Source of the DNA: Flavobacterium sp. YO12 | GTDB taxonomy: Bacteria; Bacteroidota; Bacteroidia; Flavobacteriales; Flavobacteriaceae | Length of the DNA: 64,000 nucleotides | Direction of reading: 5' to 3' | NCBI RefSeq assembly: GCF_004119495.1 | Contig: NZ_NRQU01000017.1 | Span: 1 to 64,000 of the forward strand | Shown here: positions 1 through 9,931 of the stretch, in pieces | Position numbering within the stretch: the first letter of the stretch is position 1 | How the letters are laid out: each line of letters opens with the position of its first letter | Made by a program: the position numbers and the translations under genes | The notes under the pieces: generated by a model | Told to the model about the DNA's origin: nothing | The model's database searches: none | What the model saw: the letters and a program-made list of their open reading frames with translations, nothing else

Positions 1-3000
1 TTAAAGATTAGAAAACACGATATTACAATGGAGAAGTAAACTTTTTGGTTTTAGGTTGTGGTTTGATTAAAAGATTAGAAAAACACGATATTAATACTGA
101 TAGTGCAGTAGTGCCAGTATAAGTTGTGGTTTGATTAAAGATTAGAAAACACGATATTAGAAAAGATAAGAAGACTGGAAGCGGTTAGGTTGTGGTTTGA
201 TTAAAGATTAGAAAACACGATATTAATGGCGTTGTTTTGGGTTCCAGTCAAACAGTTGTGGTTTGATTAAAGATTAGAAAACACGATATTCAGAAACCCA
301 CGAAATAGGAGGGACTGACGGTTGTGGTTTGATTAAAGATTAGAAAACACGATATTAGGTTTTAACAGACGAAAGAATAAAAACAGTTGTGGTTTGATTA
401 AAGATTAGAAAACACGATATTCTTTGGATTAAAATAACGATTTGACAGTTGTGGTTTGATTAAAGATTAGAAAACACGATATTGTAGGCGCAGACATTCC
501 GAAATCCAGACCAGTTGTGGTTTGATTAAAGATTAGAAAACACGATATTCAGCCTACGTAAATTCCACAAAGCCAGTAGGTTGTGGTTTGATTAAAGATT
601 AGAAAACACGATATTTGACAATTATCAGGATTGAACATTAAACCTGTTGTGGTTTGATTAAAGATTAGAAAACACGATATTAGATAAATCAGAATTTGAA
701 GGACTTGATGTGTTGTGGTTTGATTAAAGATTAGAAAACACGATATTAATTTGGTTTATCATAATCAAGAACAATAGTTGTGGTTTGATTAAAGATTAGA
801 AAACACGATATTGCTTTTTAATATATTCCGAGCCGTTAAACTGTTGTGGTTTGATTAAAGATTAGAAAACACGATATTCTTGGATTCTGAACACCGTCCT
901 TTACGCCTGTTGTGGTTTGATTAAAGATTAGAAAACACGATATTACAATGGAGAAGTAAACTTTTTGGTTCTAGGTTGTGGTTTGATTAAAGATTAGAAA
1001 ACACGATATTGAGACTGCGAGACAGAATACAACGGGATAAGTTGTGGTTTGATTAAAGATTAGAAAACACGATATTCTATTCTAAATTCTTTTGCATCCA
1101 TAATCTGTTGTGGTTTGATTAAAGATTAGAAAACACGATATTCAGGCGTATTTCCTATAGTATTCTCCAATAGTTGTGGTTTGATTAAAGATTAGAAAAC
1201 ACGATATTTAATCAATCCATTAGCTTTTACAATAGTTGTTGTGGTTTGATTAAAGATTAGAAAACACGATATTAAGAAATCAAAACCGAGTTAATTGATA
1301 ATTGTTGTGGTTTGATTAAAGATTAGAAAACACGATATTAGTTCCGATATTAACACCTGAACGATTAGCGTTGTGGTTTGATTAAAGATTAGAAAACACG
1401 ATATTGTTCTTCTCTATTCATGACATTTCAGGATTGTTGTGGTTTGATTAAAGATTAGAAAACACGATATTGTCACTAAAAGACATCGAAACTTCGCCCG
1501 GTTGTGGTTTGATTAAAGATTAGAAAACACGATATTACAATCCCGTAAAACCACGAGTGAGACCCAGTTGTGGTTTGATTAAAGATTAGAAAACACGATA
1601 TTAATGAAATTGACATATTTCCAGAGCTTAGGTTGTGGTTTGATTAAAGATTAGAAAACACGATATTGGCTTTAGCTTAAATGTAAACGATGTAAACGTT
1701 GTGGTTTGATTAAAGATTAGAAAACACGATATTCGGTACTGCTCAGACATACACGCATAATTAGTTGTGGTTTGATTAAAGATTAGAAAACACGATATTA
1801 TCGCCCCGCCAAAACCTTCAAAATGTTCTGTTGTGGTTTGATTAAAGATTAGAAAACACGATATTCAACCGCCGAAGTTTCATAACTTACATTCAGTTGT
1901 GGTTTGATTAAAGATTAGAAAACACGATATTACAATGGCATTTCATGGGCAATTGTACAGCGTTGTGGTTTGATTAAAGATTAGAAAACACGATATTTTG
2001 TTTGCAAGCGTGCTAACGTGGCAACAGGTTGTGGTTTGATTAAAGATTAGAAAACACGATATTTTTACACCCGCCATTTTCACCAAGTAGATAGTTGTGG
2101 TTTGATTAAAGATTAGAAAACACGATATTGGAAGCTGTAGGAGCGTTGAATATAACAGGGTTGTGGTTTGATTAAAGATTAGAAAACACGATATTATTCT
2201 ACAAATGAAAAAGAAGTTACTCAGGGTTGTGGTTTGATTAAAGATTAGAAAACACGATATTTCGACTGTTCGTATTTTGAAATCATTTCTTGTTGTGGTT
2301 TGATTAAAGATTAGAAAACACGATATTATGAAAAGTAATTTAAAATAATTAAAATGAGTTGTGGTTTGATTAAAGATTAGAAAACACGATATTCAGCCTT
2401 TCTTTCTCCCACTTCAACGGTTAGTTGTGGTTTGATTAAAGATTAGAAAACACGATATTTGTTTTATTAAAGATGTTCTCTACATCATAGTTGTGGTTTG
2501 ATTAAAGATTAGAAAACACGATATTTTACCGTACTGATTGGATATACCTTTTGCCGTTGTGGTTTGATTAAAGATTAGAAAACACGATATTCTTACGATG
2601 AAACAGACAGAGAGCTACCAAGTTGTGGTTTGATTAAAGATTAGAAAACACGATATTGTATTCACACAGCGTTGCTTTTACTGCATAGTTGTGGTTTGAT
2701 TAAAGATTAGAAAACACGATATTTAAGGTTATTTAAATGCTCTGGACTTAAAGGTTGTGGTTTGATTAAAGATTAGAAAACACGATATTTTGATTTTACC
2801 AAATACCCTGCCTCAACTAGTTGTGGTTTGATTAAAGATTAGAAAACACGATATTATATAAGGAATAATAATACATCTAATAATAGTTGTGGTTTGATTA
2901 AAGATTAGAAAACACGATATTCTACCAAAACCATCAATTAATCCTGCGACTGTTGTGGTTTGATTAAAGATTAGAAAACACGATATTAATTTAGCAATCG

Positions 3001-4633
3001 CCAAAAAGCTTTGGGCTGTTGTGGTTTGATTAAAGATTAGAAAACACGATATTAACTGGGGCGTAAACAGCATTTAGAACTTAGTTGTGGTTTGATTAAA
3101 GATTAGAAAACACGATATTGTGTAGGCTTGTTGTTTTTCCTCTGCACTGTTGTGGTTTGATTAAAGATTAGAAAACACGATATTTTATTAATTTTACTTC
3201 ATCATCAGTAGCTGGTTGTGGTTTGATTAAAGATTAGAAAACACGATATTCGATTACATAATGCCGTTAATTCCCCATAGTTGTGGTTTGATTAAAGATT
3301 AGAAAACACGATATTTTTAGTCGACAGCACTTTAAGCGCTGCCGTGTTGTGGTTTGATTAAAGATTAGAAAACACGATATTCGTGGTTTCCGTAACTGAT
3401 ATAAATACAGTGTTGTGGTTTGATTAAAGATTAGAAAACACGATATTCTTCTTGCGCTACTAAGTGCCCGCGGGCGTGTTGTGGTTTGATTAAAGATTAG
3501 AAAACACGATATTTGTAGGAAATGGCAGTACAACTAATTAACAGTTGTGGTTTGATTAAAGATTAGAAAACACGATATTATGGATCATCATTATCAATGT
3601 ATCAGGGTGGTTGTGGTTTGATTAAAGATTAGAAAACACGATATTTTAAGCTTGGTGATTTTATCTTAAGCTCCTGTTGTGGTTTGATTAAAGATTAGAA
3701 AACACGATATTACTCTACCCCTAGAGTCAAACGAGTGAGGGGTTGTGGTTTGATTAAAGATTAGAAAACACGATATTCGTTTTTCCCAATTAGTTTACGA
3801 GAGAGCTGTTGTGGTTTGATTAAAGATTAGAAAACACGATATTATTTAATAGACAGTTAAACGACGACTTTGGGTTGTGGTTTGATTAAAGATTAGAAAA
3901 CACGATATTAATTATAATTGTCGACATTCAAGAAGAAGTGTTGTGGTTTGATTAAAGATTAGAAAACACGATATTGGAGTTGCAATTATATATCCACAAT
4001 CACGCGTTGTGGTTTGATTAAAGATTAGAAAACACGATATTTATTCAGTTGTCCCTTCATAAGGCTTATCAGTTGTGGTTTGATTAAAGATTAGAAAACA
4101 CGATATTTTAAGCATGAAACAATTGCGGGGGTTCCTGGTTGTGGTTTGATTAAAGATTAGAAAACACGATATTTCTGTCCTACAAGCTCGTCACGGTGTA
4201 CTAGTTGTGGTTTGATTAAAGATTAGAAAACACGATATTAAATCAATCCCTTTAAGGTTGTGTCAAATAGTTGTGGTTTGATTAAAGATTAGAAAACACG
4301 ATATTGCTTTTTCCAGAAACCTCGACCGCAATCTGTTGTGGTTTGATTAAAGATTAGAAAACACGATATTAAGCAACTGAGTAATGAAAATCTAAATGAG
4401 TTGTGGTTTGATTAAAGATTAGAAAACACGATATTTGCAATTGCATCAACCCATTGCGCACCATTGTTGTGGTTTGATTAAAGATTAGAAAACACGATAT
4501 TCTACATGGACGCGCACAACAGGCCAAACACGTTGTGGTTTGATTAAAGATTAGAAAACACGATATTAGATTAATCCAAAAAGCAACAACATGACCGGTT
4601 GTGGTTTGATTAAAGATTAGAAAACACGATATT
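1..4633 (+). CRISPR. Type II-C CRISPR array, 70 full repeats, open at left edge
   Basis: The 36-base repeat begins GTTGTGGTTTGATT and ends AAAACACGATATT. I count 70 complete repeats (first at 55, last at 4598-4633) plus the last 24 bases of another at 1-24, enclosing 70 spacers. Most spacers are 30 bases, several 29 and one 26 (422-447). The repeat ends are partly complementary (GTTGTG with CACGAT), as in other type II-C repeats; by that analogy the plus strand is the crRNA sense and the array runs toward cas2. All repeats I read agree except 55-92, which has two extra A residues and is 38 bases long. The final repeat is not degenerate. The array continues beyond base 1, so its full size and leader are unknown. 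Confidence 0.98.
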
Positions 4634-4686
4634 AGTTGGCTTGTTTCCTTCTGATATATAGAGTTTTAGATGTAGATATCGTTCAG

Positions 4687-4734
4687 AAAAATGCCTCTTT
4701 TATAGTCTGATAACCCATAATTGAGGCATTTTTT
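4687..4734. terminator. Bidirectional hairpin terminator between CRISPR array and cas2
   Basis: AAAAATGCCTC at 4687-4697 pairs with GAGGCATTTTTT at 4723-4734. A-rich and T-rich flanks let it act on both strands. It lies between the last repeat and the cas2 stop, so it can end crRNA transcription from the left and cas1-cas2 transcription from the right. The rest of 4634-4802 is AT-rich and shows no complement to the repeat. Confidence 0.7.
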
Positions 4735-4802
4735 CTATTGTAGGGTTTATTTGATAAGGTCTTGAACGTTGAAACTTTGCTAATAATTACAAAAGATCAG
4801 TT

Positions 4803-5132
4803 TTAGAATAATTCTAGTTGTGTAGGCTGAGGTGCTGATGGTAAGGCTGCTTTTCCCCAAAAATTTAAGATATTACCAAATTGCTTATCCGTTATTCGAA
4901 GTACACTTACTTTTCCTAATGGCGGAAGTAGTTTGTGGATTTTTTTTTCATGAACATCAGCGCTTTCGCTGCTTGCGCAGTGGCGTACATAAACAGAATA
5001 TTGCATCATTGAAAAGCCATCTTTCAATAGATTGTTTCTAAATCCAGATGCATTCCGTCTGTCTTTTTTTGTTTCCGTCGGCAGATCAAAAAAAACAAAC
5101 AGCCACATTATTCTGTATCCGTTAAGCTCCAT
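4803..5132 (-). CDS. cas2: CRISPR-associated endonuclease Cas2
   Basis: Cas2 is the small ferredoxin-fold protein that bridges two Cas1 dimers in the spacer-acquisition complex. The frame is open up to 5174, but I start at 5132 because the protein then begins MELNGYRIMW, as type II Cas2 proteins do, and leads straight into the first strand FVFFDLP with its conserved Asp. The alternative start at 5108 (MWLFVFFDLP) forms a TAATG overlap with the cas1 stop. At 109 residues it has the family length, and it ends in QLELF like other type II Cas2 proteins. It overlaps the end of cas1 by 25 bases, so the two are probably translationally coupled. Confidence 0.93.
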   Translation of the reverse strand: MELNGYRIMWLFVFFDLPTETKKDRRNASGFRNNLLKDGFSMMQYSVYVRHCASSESADVHEKKIHKLLPPLGKVSVLRITDKQFGNILNFWGKAALPSAPQPTQLELF

Positions 5133-6022
5133 AAGAGAGGATATTTTATTTTTTTTCTCTGTCCTGTAAAACACTGCTGAAGCGAGCTGGCGGTTTTCTG
5201 CAATGCAATCATCAAAGGACTTTTTTCATCTTTAAAGTAAACTGTCCTAGTTAGTATTTGTAATAATTCCGCCTTAATAGCTGTGTTTAGCTCTTGCTCT
5301 TTGAAATTTTGCATAATTTCAAAGACTTTTTCATCCACAATGGGACGAAATGGTTCCATGATATCATCAGCAAGTGCAAAAGCATTGTATTTACTTTTAT
5401 GATGAATTCCCAATGTATTTAGTAAGCCACTTCCAGAAAGAGCTCTCGCGGTTGCAGCTCTTAAAATTGCATATCCATAATTCAGGAAATTATTAGGATA
5501 ATTTCCATAACGTTCTCTTTTAATTCCATCAAATTCTAAATTAGGTTGTGGAAAATATTTCCAATATTGCTGTGCAGCTGCTCCCTCCATATTAGATGAA
5601 TCTCCGCTTAATACCTTGCCAGCTAAAAAGGAAAAACTGTTTTTTGAACCAGTTATTCTTTCCAGTAGTATCCCTTGGTTTTTTATTTTTTCCACTATGG
5701 TCTGCTGCCATAATTGTTTTTTTAAGGGGACTGAAGCTTCTATCTGATTTTTGAATATTTCCTGCTGGATGTGATGACTGTTGAGGTTCAGAAACATTCC
5801 ATTGGGAAGATGGTTTTGGGAACAGATAATAATTGAGGTATTATTTTCAACAAGTAAGTTCATAGCCGGCATGCTGAGATAAATTTCGTTGTGATCCAAA
5901 ACCAGAAAGCCGATATCTTCAATAGGTATTGAGCTTTCTTTTAGTTCAGATTTCAATACCAGCTGATTGCTTTTTGTTGTTATGGAAATTTTATTTTCAA
6001 TTAGTACAGTTCGTTTTATCAT
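5108..6022 (-). CDS. cas1: Type II CRISPR-associated endonuclease Cas1
   Basis: Cas1 is the integrase that inserts new spacers at the leader end of the array, acting with Cas2. This 304-residue protein has the type II form. The metal-binding residues are visible: Glu146 in NMEGAAAQQYW, His207/His208 in GIHHKSKYN, and the acidic stretch ADDIMEPFRPIVD shortly after. No residue appears lost, so it is probably active. It is the first gene of a cas1-cas2 pair reading toward the array. In most Bacteroidota type II-C loci cas9 lies directly upstream of cas1, but here 423 bases of non-coding DNA and then the ssb gene of a mobile element follow instead. Confidence 0.96.
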   Translation of the reverse strand: MIKRTVLIENKISITTKSNQLVLKSELKESSIPIEDIGFLVLDHNEIYLSMPAMNLLVENNTSIIICSQNHLPNGMFLNLNSHHIQQEIFKNQIEASVPLKKQLWQQTIVEKIKNQGILLERITGSKNSFSFLAGKVLSGDSSNMEGAAAQQYWKYFPQPNLEFDGIKRERYGNYPNNFLNYGYAILRAATARALSGSGLLNTLGIHHKSKYNAFALADDIMEPFRPIVDEKVFEIMQNFKEQELNTAIKAELLQILTRTVYFKDEKSPLMIALQKTASSLQQCFTGQRKKIKYPLLWSLTDTE

Positions 6023-6445
6023 GATTACAATTTGATGTTAGTGATGAAGATTGGCATAGTCATGTAAATTTCGAACATAAAATACAGCAGCCGTTACGGT
6101 TTTCCATAAAATAGGAATTAGATAAGCTGTTTTCATTCGAAACGGCTAAAAAGGGCAGCTAAGATAGCGCCAGCTGTCTGCTGCATGCGCATAACAGACT
6201 CCGTTTCACTTCGTCTGCCCTTTGGGACTTATAGCACTCCGCATCCTTTAGCTTGCGCTTGGTTCTTGCTTTCTTTTTTCCGTTTTTCTTTTGAAAACAT
6301 TTTTGTTAAAGGGCGGAGCGGGAGTTAAGGAAAGCAGTTAGATCAATAGTTACAGATTAAGTATCTCATTAGTAATTTAAGTGAGTATTCAGTACGGTTG
6401 ATTATTGATTGATAAATCATTTATTCATTTTTTAATTTTAAAGTT
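6023..6445. other. Non-coding junction between cas1 and the mobile-element genes
   Basis: This 423-base stretch is where cas9 would be expected. I translated the cas1-proximal part on the minus strand and found no Cas9 C-terminal sequence, only a short open frame of about 33 codons. I also saw no complement of the CRISPR repeat. It does hold the stem-loop at 6150-6223, and an AT-rich probable promoter region just before ssb. The junction between CRISPR-Cas and the conjugative element genes may lie here, but no attachment-site repeat of the tRNA-Tyr end is present. Confidence 0.6.
6150..6223. repeat. Long stem-loop upstream of ssb
   Basis: AAAGGGCAG (6150-6158) pairs perfectly with CTGCCCTTT (6215-6223). 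Inside it GTCTG (6176-6180) pairs with CAGAC (6195-6199). It has no poly-T tail, so it is not a simple terminator. Such structures occur at transfer origins and in regulatory leaders of conjugative elements, but no relaxase gene is nearby and the role is unknown. Confidence 0.5.
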
Positions 6446-6868
6446 ATGGAAATTACAGGAAGAGTTACAGCAGATGCGGTAGTGCGCAGAGCAGGAGAAA
6501 AGGAAGTTTTGAGTTTCAGTATAGCGGTTAGTGACCGTTATAAGAGCGCAGGAAGTTCAGAGTATAAAGAGGTGATCACTTTTATTAATTGTTCCTATTG
6601 GATTGCTGTGAAAGCAGGACAGTGGATTAAAAAAGGGGCGGTGGTGCTTTTAAGCGGAAGACTGGGTATGCATGTGTATATCAACAGTGAAGGGAATCCG
6701 ATAGGAAGCATTGATTTTCATGTTAATGCGATAAATATTTTGGCTTTCGCAAAAAGAAGCGGAGATAAGGCAGAGGAACGAGAAAGTGTCGAGATTACGA
6801 AGAAGGGAAACGGCAGAACTGCCGTTAAAAAGGATAATGACAAGGCGGGGGATGAAGTGCCTTTTTAG
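6446..6868 (+). CDS. ssb: Single-stranded DNA-binding protein (element-borne)
   Basis: An OB-fold protein that coats single-stranded DNA during replication, repair and conjugative transfer. The 140-residue protein has the SSB core (MEITGRVTADAVVRR, then VITFINCSYW and GAVVLLSGRLGM) within roughly residues 1-108. A charged linker follows, and the acidic tip ends GDEVPF, the variant of the DDxPF tail that recruits partner proteins. The core is more divergent than a housekeeping SSB, and its neighbour is a DUF932 gene, a pairing common on Bacteroidota conjugative elements. I infer it serves the element rather than the chromosome. Confidence 0.88.
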   Translation: MEITGRVTADAVVRRAGEKEVLSFSIAVSDRYKSAGSSEYKEVITFINCSYWIAVKAGQWIKKGAVVLLSGRLGMHVYINSEGNPIGSIDFHVNAINILAFAKRSGDKAEERESVEITKKGNGRTAVKKDNDKAGDEVPF

Positions 6869-6898
6869 TTGAGTGTTTAATTTTAAAAATAAGAAATC

Positions 6899-7960
6899 AT
6901 GGCACATCATATTTATTTTAATGAAGAGACTCAGCAGCACAGCTTTTTCAGTGTGAAAGAAAAACCATGGCATAATCTCGGGCAGATAGTAGAAGAATAC
7001 CCGACAAGCGCTGAGGCAATTGCGCATGCTGGATTGGATTTTGAGGTGGAAAAAAGAAGGCTTTTTACGTCCTCTTCACCCATTGTAACACAGGATTTTA
7101 TTACTGCAGACAGGCTTGATATTCCAGAGTACTGCAGTACTGTGCGAACCGATAATGATGCAGTATTGGGTGTGGTGGGTAAAGATTATCATATCGTACA
7201 GAATAGGGATGCTTTTTCTTTTTTCGACAGCATCGTTGGTGGAGATGGCATAATGTATGAGACGGCTGGTGCTTTGGGGAAGGGCGAGAAAATCTTTATC
7301 ACGGCAAAACTCCCTGACTATATCCGAGTGGGAAAGGATGACCTCACGGAAAAATACCTTTTCCTTACCACTTCGCATGACGGAAGCGGGAGCATAACGG
7401 CAGCCTTTACGCCGATACGAATTGTATGCGCTAATACACTTAATGCAGCCATGCAGTCTAAAACCAATACAGTGCGAATTCGCCACACTTCAAATGCTAA
7501 AGACCGTCTTGCGCAAGCACATAAAGTGATGGGGATTTCAGATACCTTGTCCAGCAGTCTGGAAGCCGTTTTTAATTATTTGAGTAAAACCAGCATATCA
7601 GATAAAGAGGTTAAAAACCTAATCCAGCATGCTATGGCTCCAAGCTCAGAAGTGCTCAAAAAACTTCAGGAGGGAAGAAACGAGGAATTATCCGCCTGTT
7701 TTAATAATATGGTCGATAATGCTTTTGAATATGCCATGGCACATCCTACACAGCAGACAGCCACAACTAAAGGAACAGTCTTTGGCGCTTACAACGCTGT
7801 AACGGGATATTTTCAGAATGTGAGAAAGTACAAAAATGAGGAAGCAAAACTTTCTTCTATCCTGATGGGAGGAACGGCACAGCTTCGTGGTCAGGCAGCA
7901 TTTAATTTATGTCTTGATTTTGCGGTTAAAGGCTTTAGTTCCTATAAAGTGCAGAATTGA
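6899..7960 (+). CDS. DUF932 domain-containing protein
   Basis: A 353-residue protein of the DUF932 family (phage/plasmid-like TIGR03299 type), found on plasmids, phages and conjugative elements; its biochemical role is not established. Typical features are the early ETQQHSFFSVKEKPWHNLG segment, the VGKDYHIVQN motif near residue 97, KIFITAKLPD in the middle and the RIRHTSNAKDRLAQA stretch near residue 195. The length is normal for the family. It follows ssb by 30 bases and is probably cotranscribed. Two hairpins directly downstream (7975-8045) look like its terminators. Confidence 0.85.
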   Translation: MAHHIYFNEETQQHSFFSVKEKPWHNLGQIVEEYPTSAEAIAHAGLDFEVEKRRLFTSSSPIVTQDFITADRLDIPEYCSTVRTDNDAVLGVVGKDYHIVQNRDAFSFFDSIVGGDGIMYETAGALGKGEKIFITAKLPDYIRVGKDDLTEKYLFLTTSHDGSGSITAAFTPIRIVCANTLNAAMQSKTNTVRIRHTSNAKDRLAQAHKVMGISDTLSSSLEAVFNYLSKTSISDKEVKNLIQHAMAPSSEVLKKLQEGRNEELSACFNNMVDNAFEYAMAHPTQQTATTKGTVFGAYNAVTGYFQNVRKYKNEEAKLSSILMGGTAQLRGQAAFNLCLDFAVKGFSSYKVQN

Positions 7961-7974
7961 GTTTGTTTAAATTG

Positions 7975-8045
7975 GAATACAGGCTGTAAAAGCGGCCTGT
8001 ATTCTTATGCCGGCGGCGCTGCAAATCTCGCGATTTACAGCGCTT
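7975..8045 (+). terminator. Two tandem hairpins after the DUF932 gene
   Basis: The first hairpin has a perfect 10-base stem, GAATACAGGC (7975-7984) with GCCTGTATTC (7995-8004). The second pairs GCGCTGCAAATC (8016-8027) with GATTTACAGCGC (8031-8042, one bulge) and runs into TTTT, giving a Rho-independent terminator. The remaining bases to 8311 are AT-rich with no further structure that I can see and presumably hold the promoter of the next gene. Confidence 0.7.
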
Positions 8046-8311
8046 TTATTCTGAAGATATGCTAAGTTGAGGTCAGTTTGAAGCCGATTCTATATTCAAT
8101 TTTATTTGAAGGGAATGAAAATCAGGACTTACAAAACAAAAATTCTTTTAAAAAATCTTTGCGAGGAAAAAGGAGGTGTTTTTAAAAATTTTGGCTCCGT
8201 TTTTATAATCCCTTGTTTATGGTCTGTTTATACTTTTGAAGTAATCATTTTATAGAAATTATTTTCTAATCTGAATGTTTGTGTAAAAGTTTTAACCAAA
8301 GAGAATAAGAC

Positions 8312-9823
8312 ATGAAATTAAACTCAAATACTAAGGCCGCCATTTTTGAAACCGCATGTTTGCTCTATATTTTTCTACTGGTTTATGCCGCTATGAATAA
8401 AGCGCTTGATTTTGAAAAATTCAAAGTAGAGATGGGGCAGTCACCGTTATTAAGTGCTTTTGCTGGCTGGATGTCTTGGCTGGTGCTGATAATAGAGTTT
8501 GCAATAGTCTTTTTTCTTTTATTTTCCAAGACGCGAGTTAAAGCGCTTTATGCAGGATTTTGCCTAATGTCCATGTTTACCGCGTATATTTTTATAATGC
8601 TGAATTTTAGTTCTTTTCTTCCCTGTTCCTGCGGTGGAATATTAGAAAATATGAGCTGGAAGCAGCATTTCTTATTCAATGTCTTCTTTGTACTGCTTGG
8701 AGCATGGACGCTCTGGCTGCATAAAGGCAATAATAATTCTATAAATAGAAAGGCTGGCTTTTCTTATGTCATCGGCTTATTTTTGAGTGTCCTTGTCAGC
8801 ACAGTTCTAGTGGTGGTTTTATTTTTCAGCTCAGAGGAAATAATGCAGCATCAGAATCCTTTTATACGCCGTTATCCCCATCATCCGGCAACTCTTATCG
8901 ATACACTGGATTTAAAATACAATTCATATTATTTTGCTGGTTCAGGCAATGGCAATGTTTATCTCGGTAATCTGACAGTCCCTCTATATCTATTATCTAT
9001 TGACAGTCTCATGCATCAGCAGAAAATAAGAATAACGCTGGATAAAAGCAGTTTTTCTTTCAAAGAGATTAAAATAAATGTAAATCCTCCATTTTTTTAC
9101 TTGGCTGATGGCAGAACGCCTGCTATTTTTAAAGGCAGGGTAGATAATTGGAGGGCTGAACTGCAGCAGACACGACCGCCTTACTTTACAAATGCGATTC
9201 CAATAGACAGTTCAGCTGTAACATTTAATGGAATAAGCAGTAAAACGGGTGACAATACGCTGGGGATATTCCGTTTCGGGAGCCATTCAAAGGTATATAT
9301 GTCGCCTGAGCTTCTACAAAAACAGGTTGATGGAGTGTTTGATACTGAAGGCATGCTTCATTACAGCGAGGAAATGAAAAGGATAGTATATCTCTATGCC
9401 TACAGAAATCAGTACATTGTTGCAGATCAGAGCGGCAGGTTAGACTATAGAGGCAATACTATTGATACTATTTCAAAAGCGCAGATAAAAGTCGCATATC
9501 TTAAAGACCGGACTGAACGGACAATGTCAATACCGGCTCTTAATGTCAATAAAAGCAGCAGTGTCTGCGGGCATCTGCTATTTGTAAATTCTAATGTTCC
9601 AGGCCGATATGAGCAGAAAGAAGTATGGAAGCAGGCATCGGTTATTGATGTTTATGACCTTAGGAAAAAGACCTATCTTTTTAGCTTTCATATCTATGGA
9701 ATCGGAGATAAAAAGCTTCGAAGTTTTATCGTAACTCCAACCCATGCCTATGCACTTATCGGCAGCCGATTGGCAGTTTACAGGCTCGGGATGCAAATAA
9801 AGAAAGAGATGGAGATTAACTAG
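8312..9823 (+). CDS. MauE/DoxX-like membrane protein with large C-terminal domain
   Basis: The N-terminal 150 residues form four membrane helices of the MauE/DoxX redox-associated family. A cysteine pair, Cys105 and Cys107 in FLPCSCGGI, sits where MauE proteins carry theirs, followed by ENMSWKQHFLFN as in many Bacteroidota homologues. A further helix near residues 150-170 leads into about 330 residues outside the membrane that look beta-rich and propeller-like (repeated short hydrophobic strands); I do not recognise a named domain there. MauE helps form disulfides in methylamine dehydrogenase, so a thiol-disulfide role on an exported substrate is plausible. The next gene encodes a secreted peptide with four cysteines, the obvious candidate. 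Confidence 0.75.
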   Translation: MKLNSNTKAAIFETACLLYIFLLVYAAMNKALDFEKFKVEMGQSPLLSAFAGWMSWLVLIIEFAIVFFLLFSKTRVKALYAGFCLMSMFTAYIFIMLNFSSFLPCSCGGILENMSWKQHFLFNVFFVLLGAWTLWLHKGNNNSINRKAGFSYVIGLFLSVLVSTVLVVVLFFSSEEIMQHQNPFIRRYPHHPATLIDTLDLKYNSYYFAGSGNGNVYLGNLTVPLYLLSIDSLMHQQKIRITLDKSSFSFKEIKINVNPPFFYLADGRTPAIFKGRVDNWRAELQQTRPPYFTNAIPIDSSAVTFNGISSKTGDNTLGIFRFGSHSKVYMSPELLQKQVDGVFDTEGMLHYSEEMKRIVYLYAYRNQYIVADQSGRLDYRGNTIDTISKAQIKVAYLKDRTERTMSIPALNVNKSSSVCGHLLFVNSNVPGRYEQKEVWKQASVIDVYDLRKKTYLFSFHIYGIGDKKLRSFIVTPTHAYALIGSRLAVYRLGMQIKKEMEIN

Positions 9824-9931
9824 AATATAAACTAACTAACATTGAACAATATACCAGCGCTGAGTGTCAGGAATCAGATCGAACACCTGTAGAAAAAAGT
9901 AGATCATGTTTTAATCTTAAATTATAGTATT

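Noticed and set aside
2813..3533. Open frames of 86-88 codons on the minus strand with a repeated ISCFLIFNQTTT segment
   Set aside because: They are translations of the CRISPR repeats and spacers, in frame because repeat plus spacer is 66 bases. Not genes.
6043..6142. Short minus-strand frame (MKTAYLIPILWKTVT...) upstream of cas1, considered as the end of cas9 or a small gene
   Set aside because: About 33 codons, no resemblance to the Cas9 C-terminus, and no supporting start signal.
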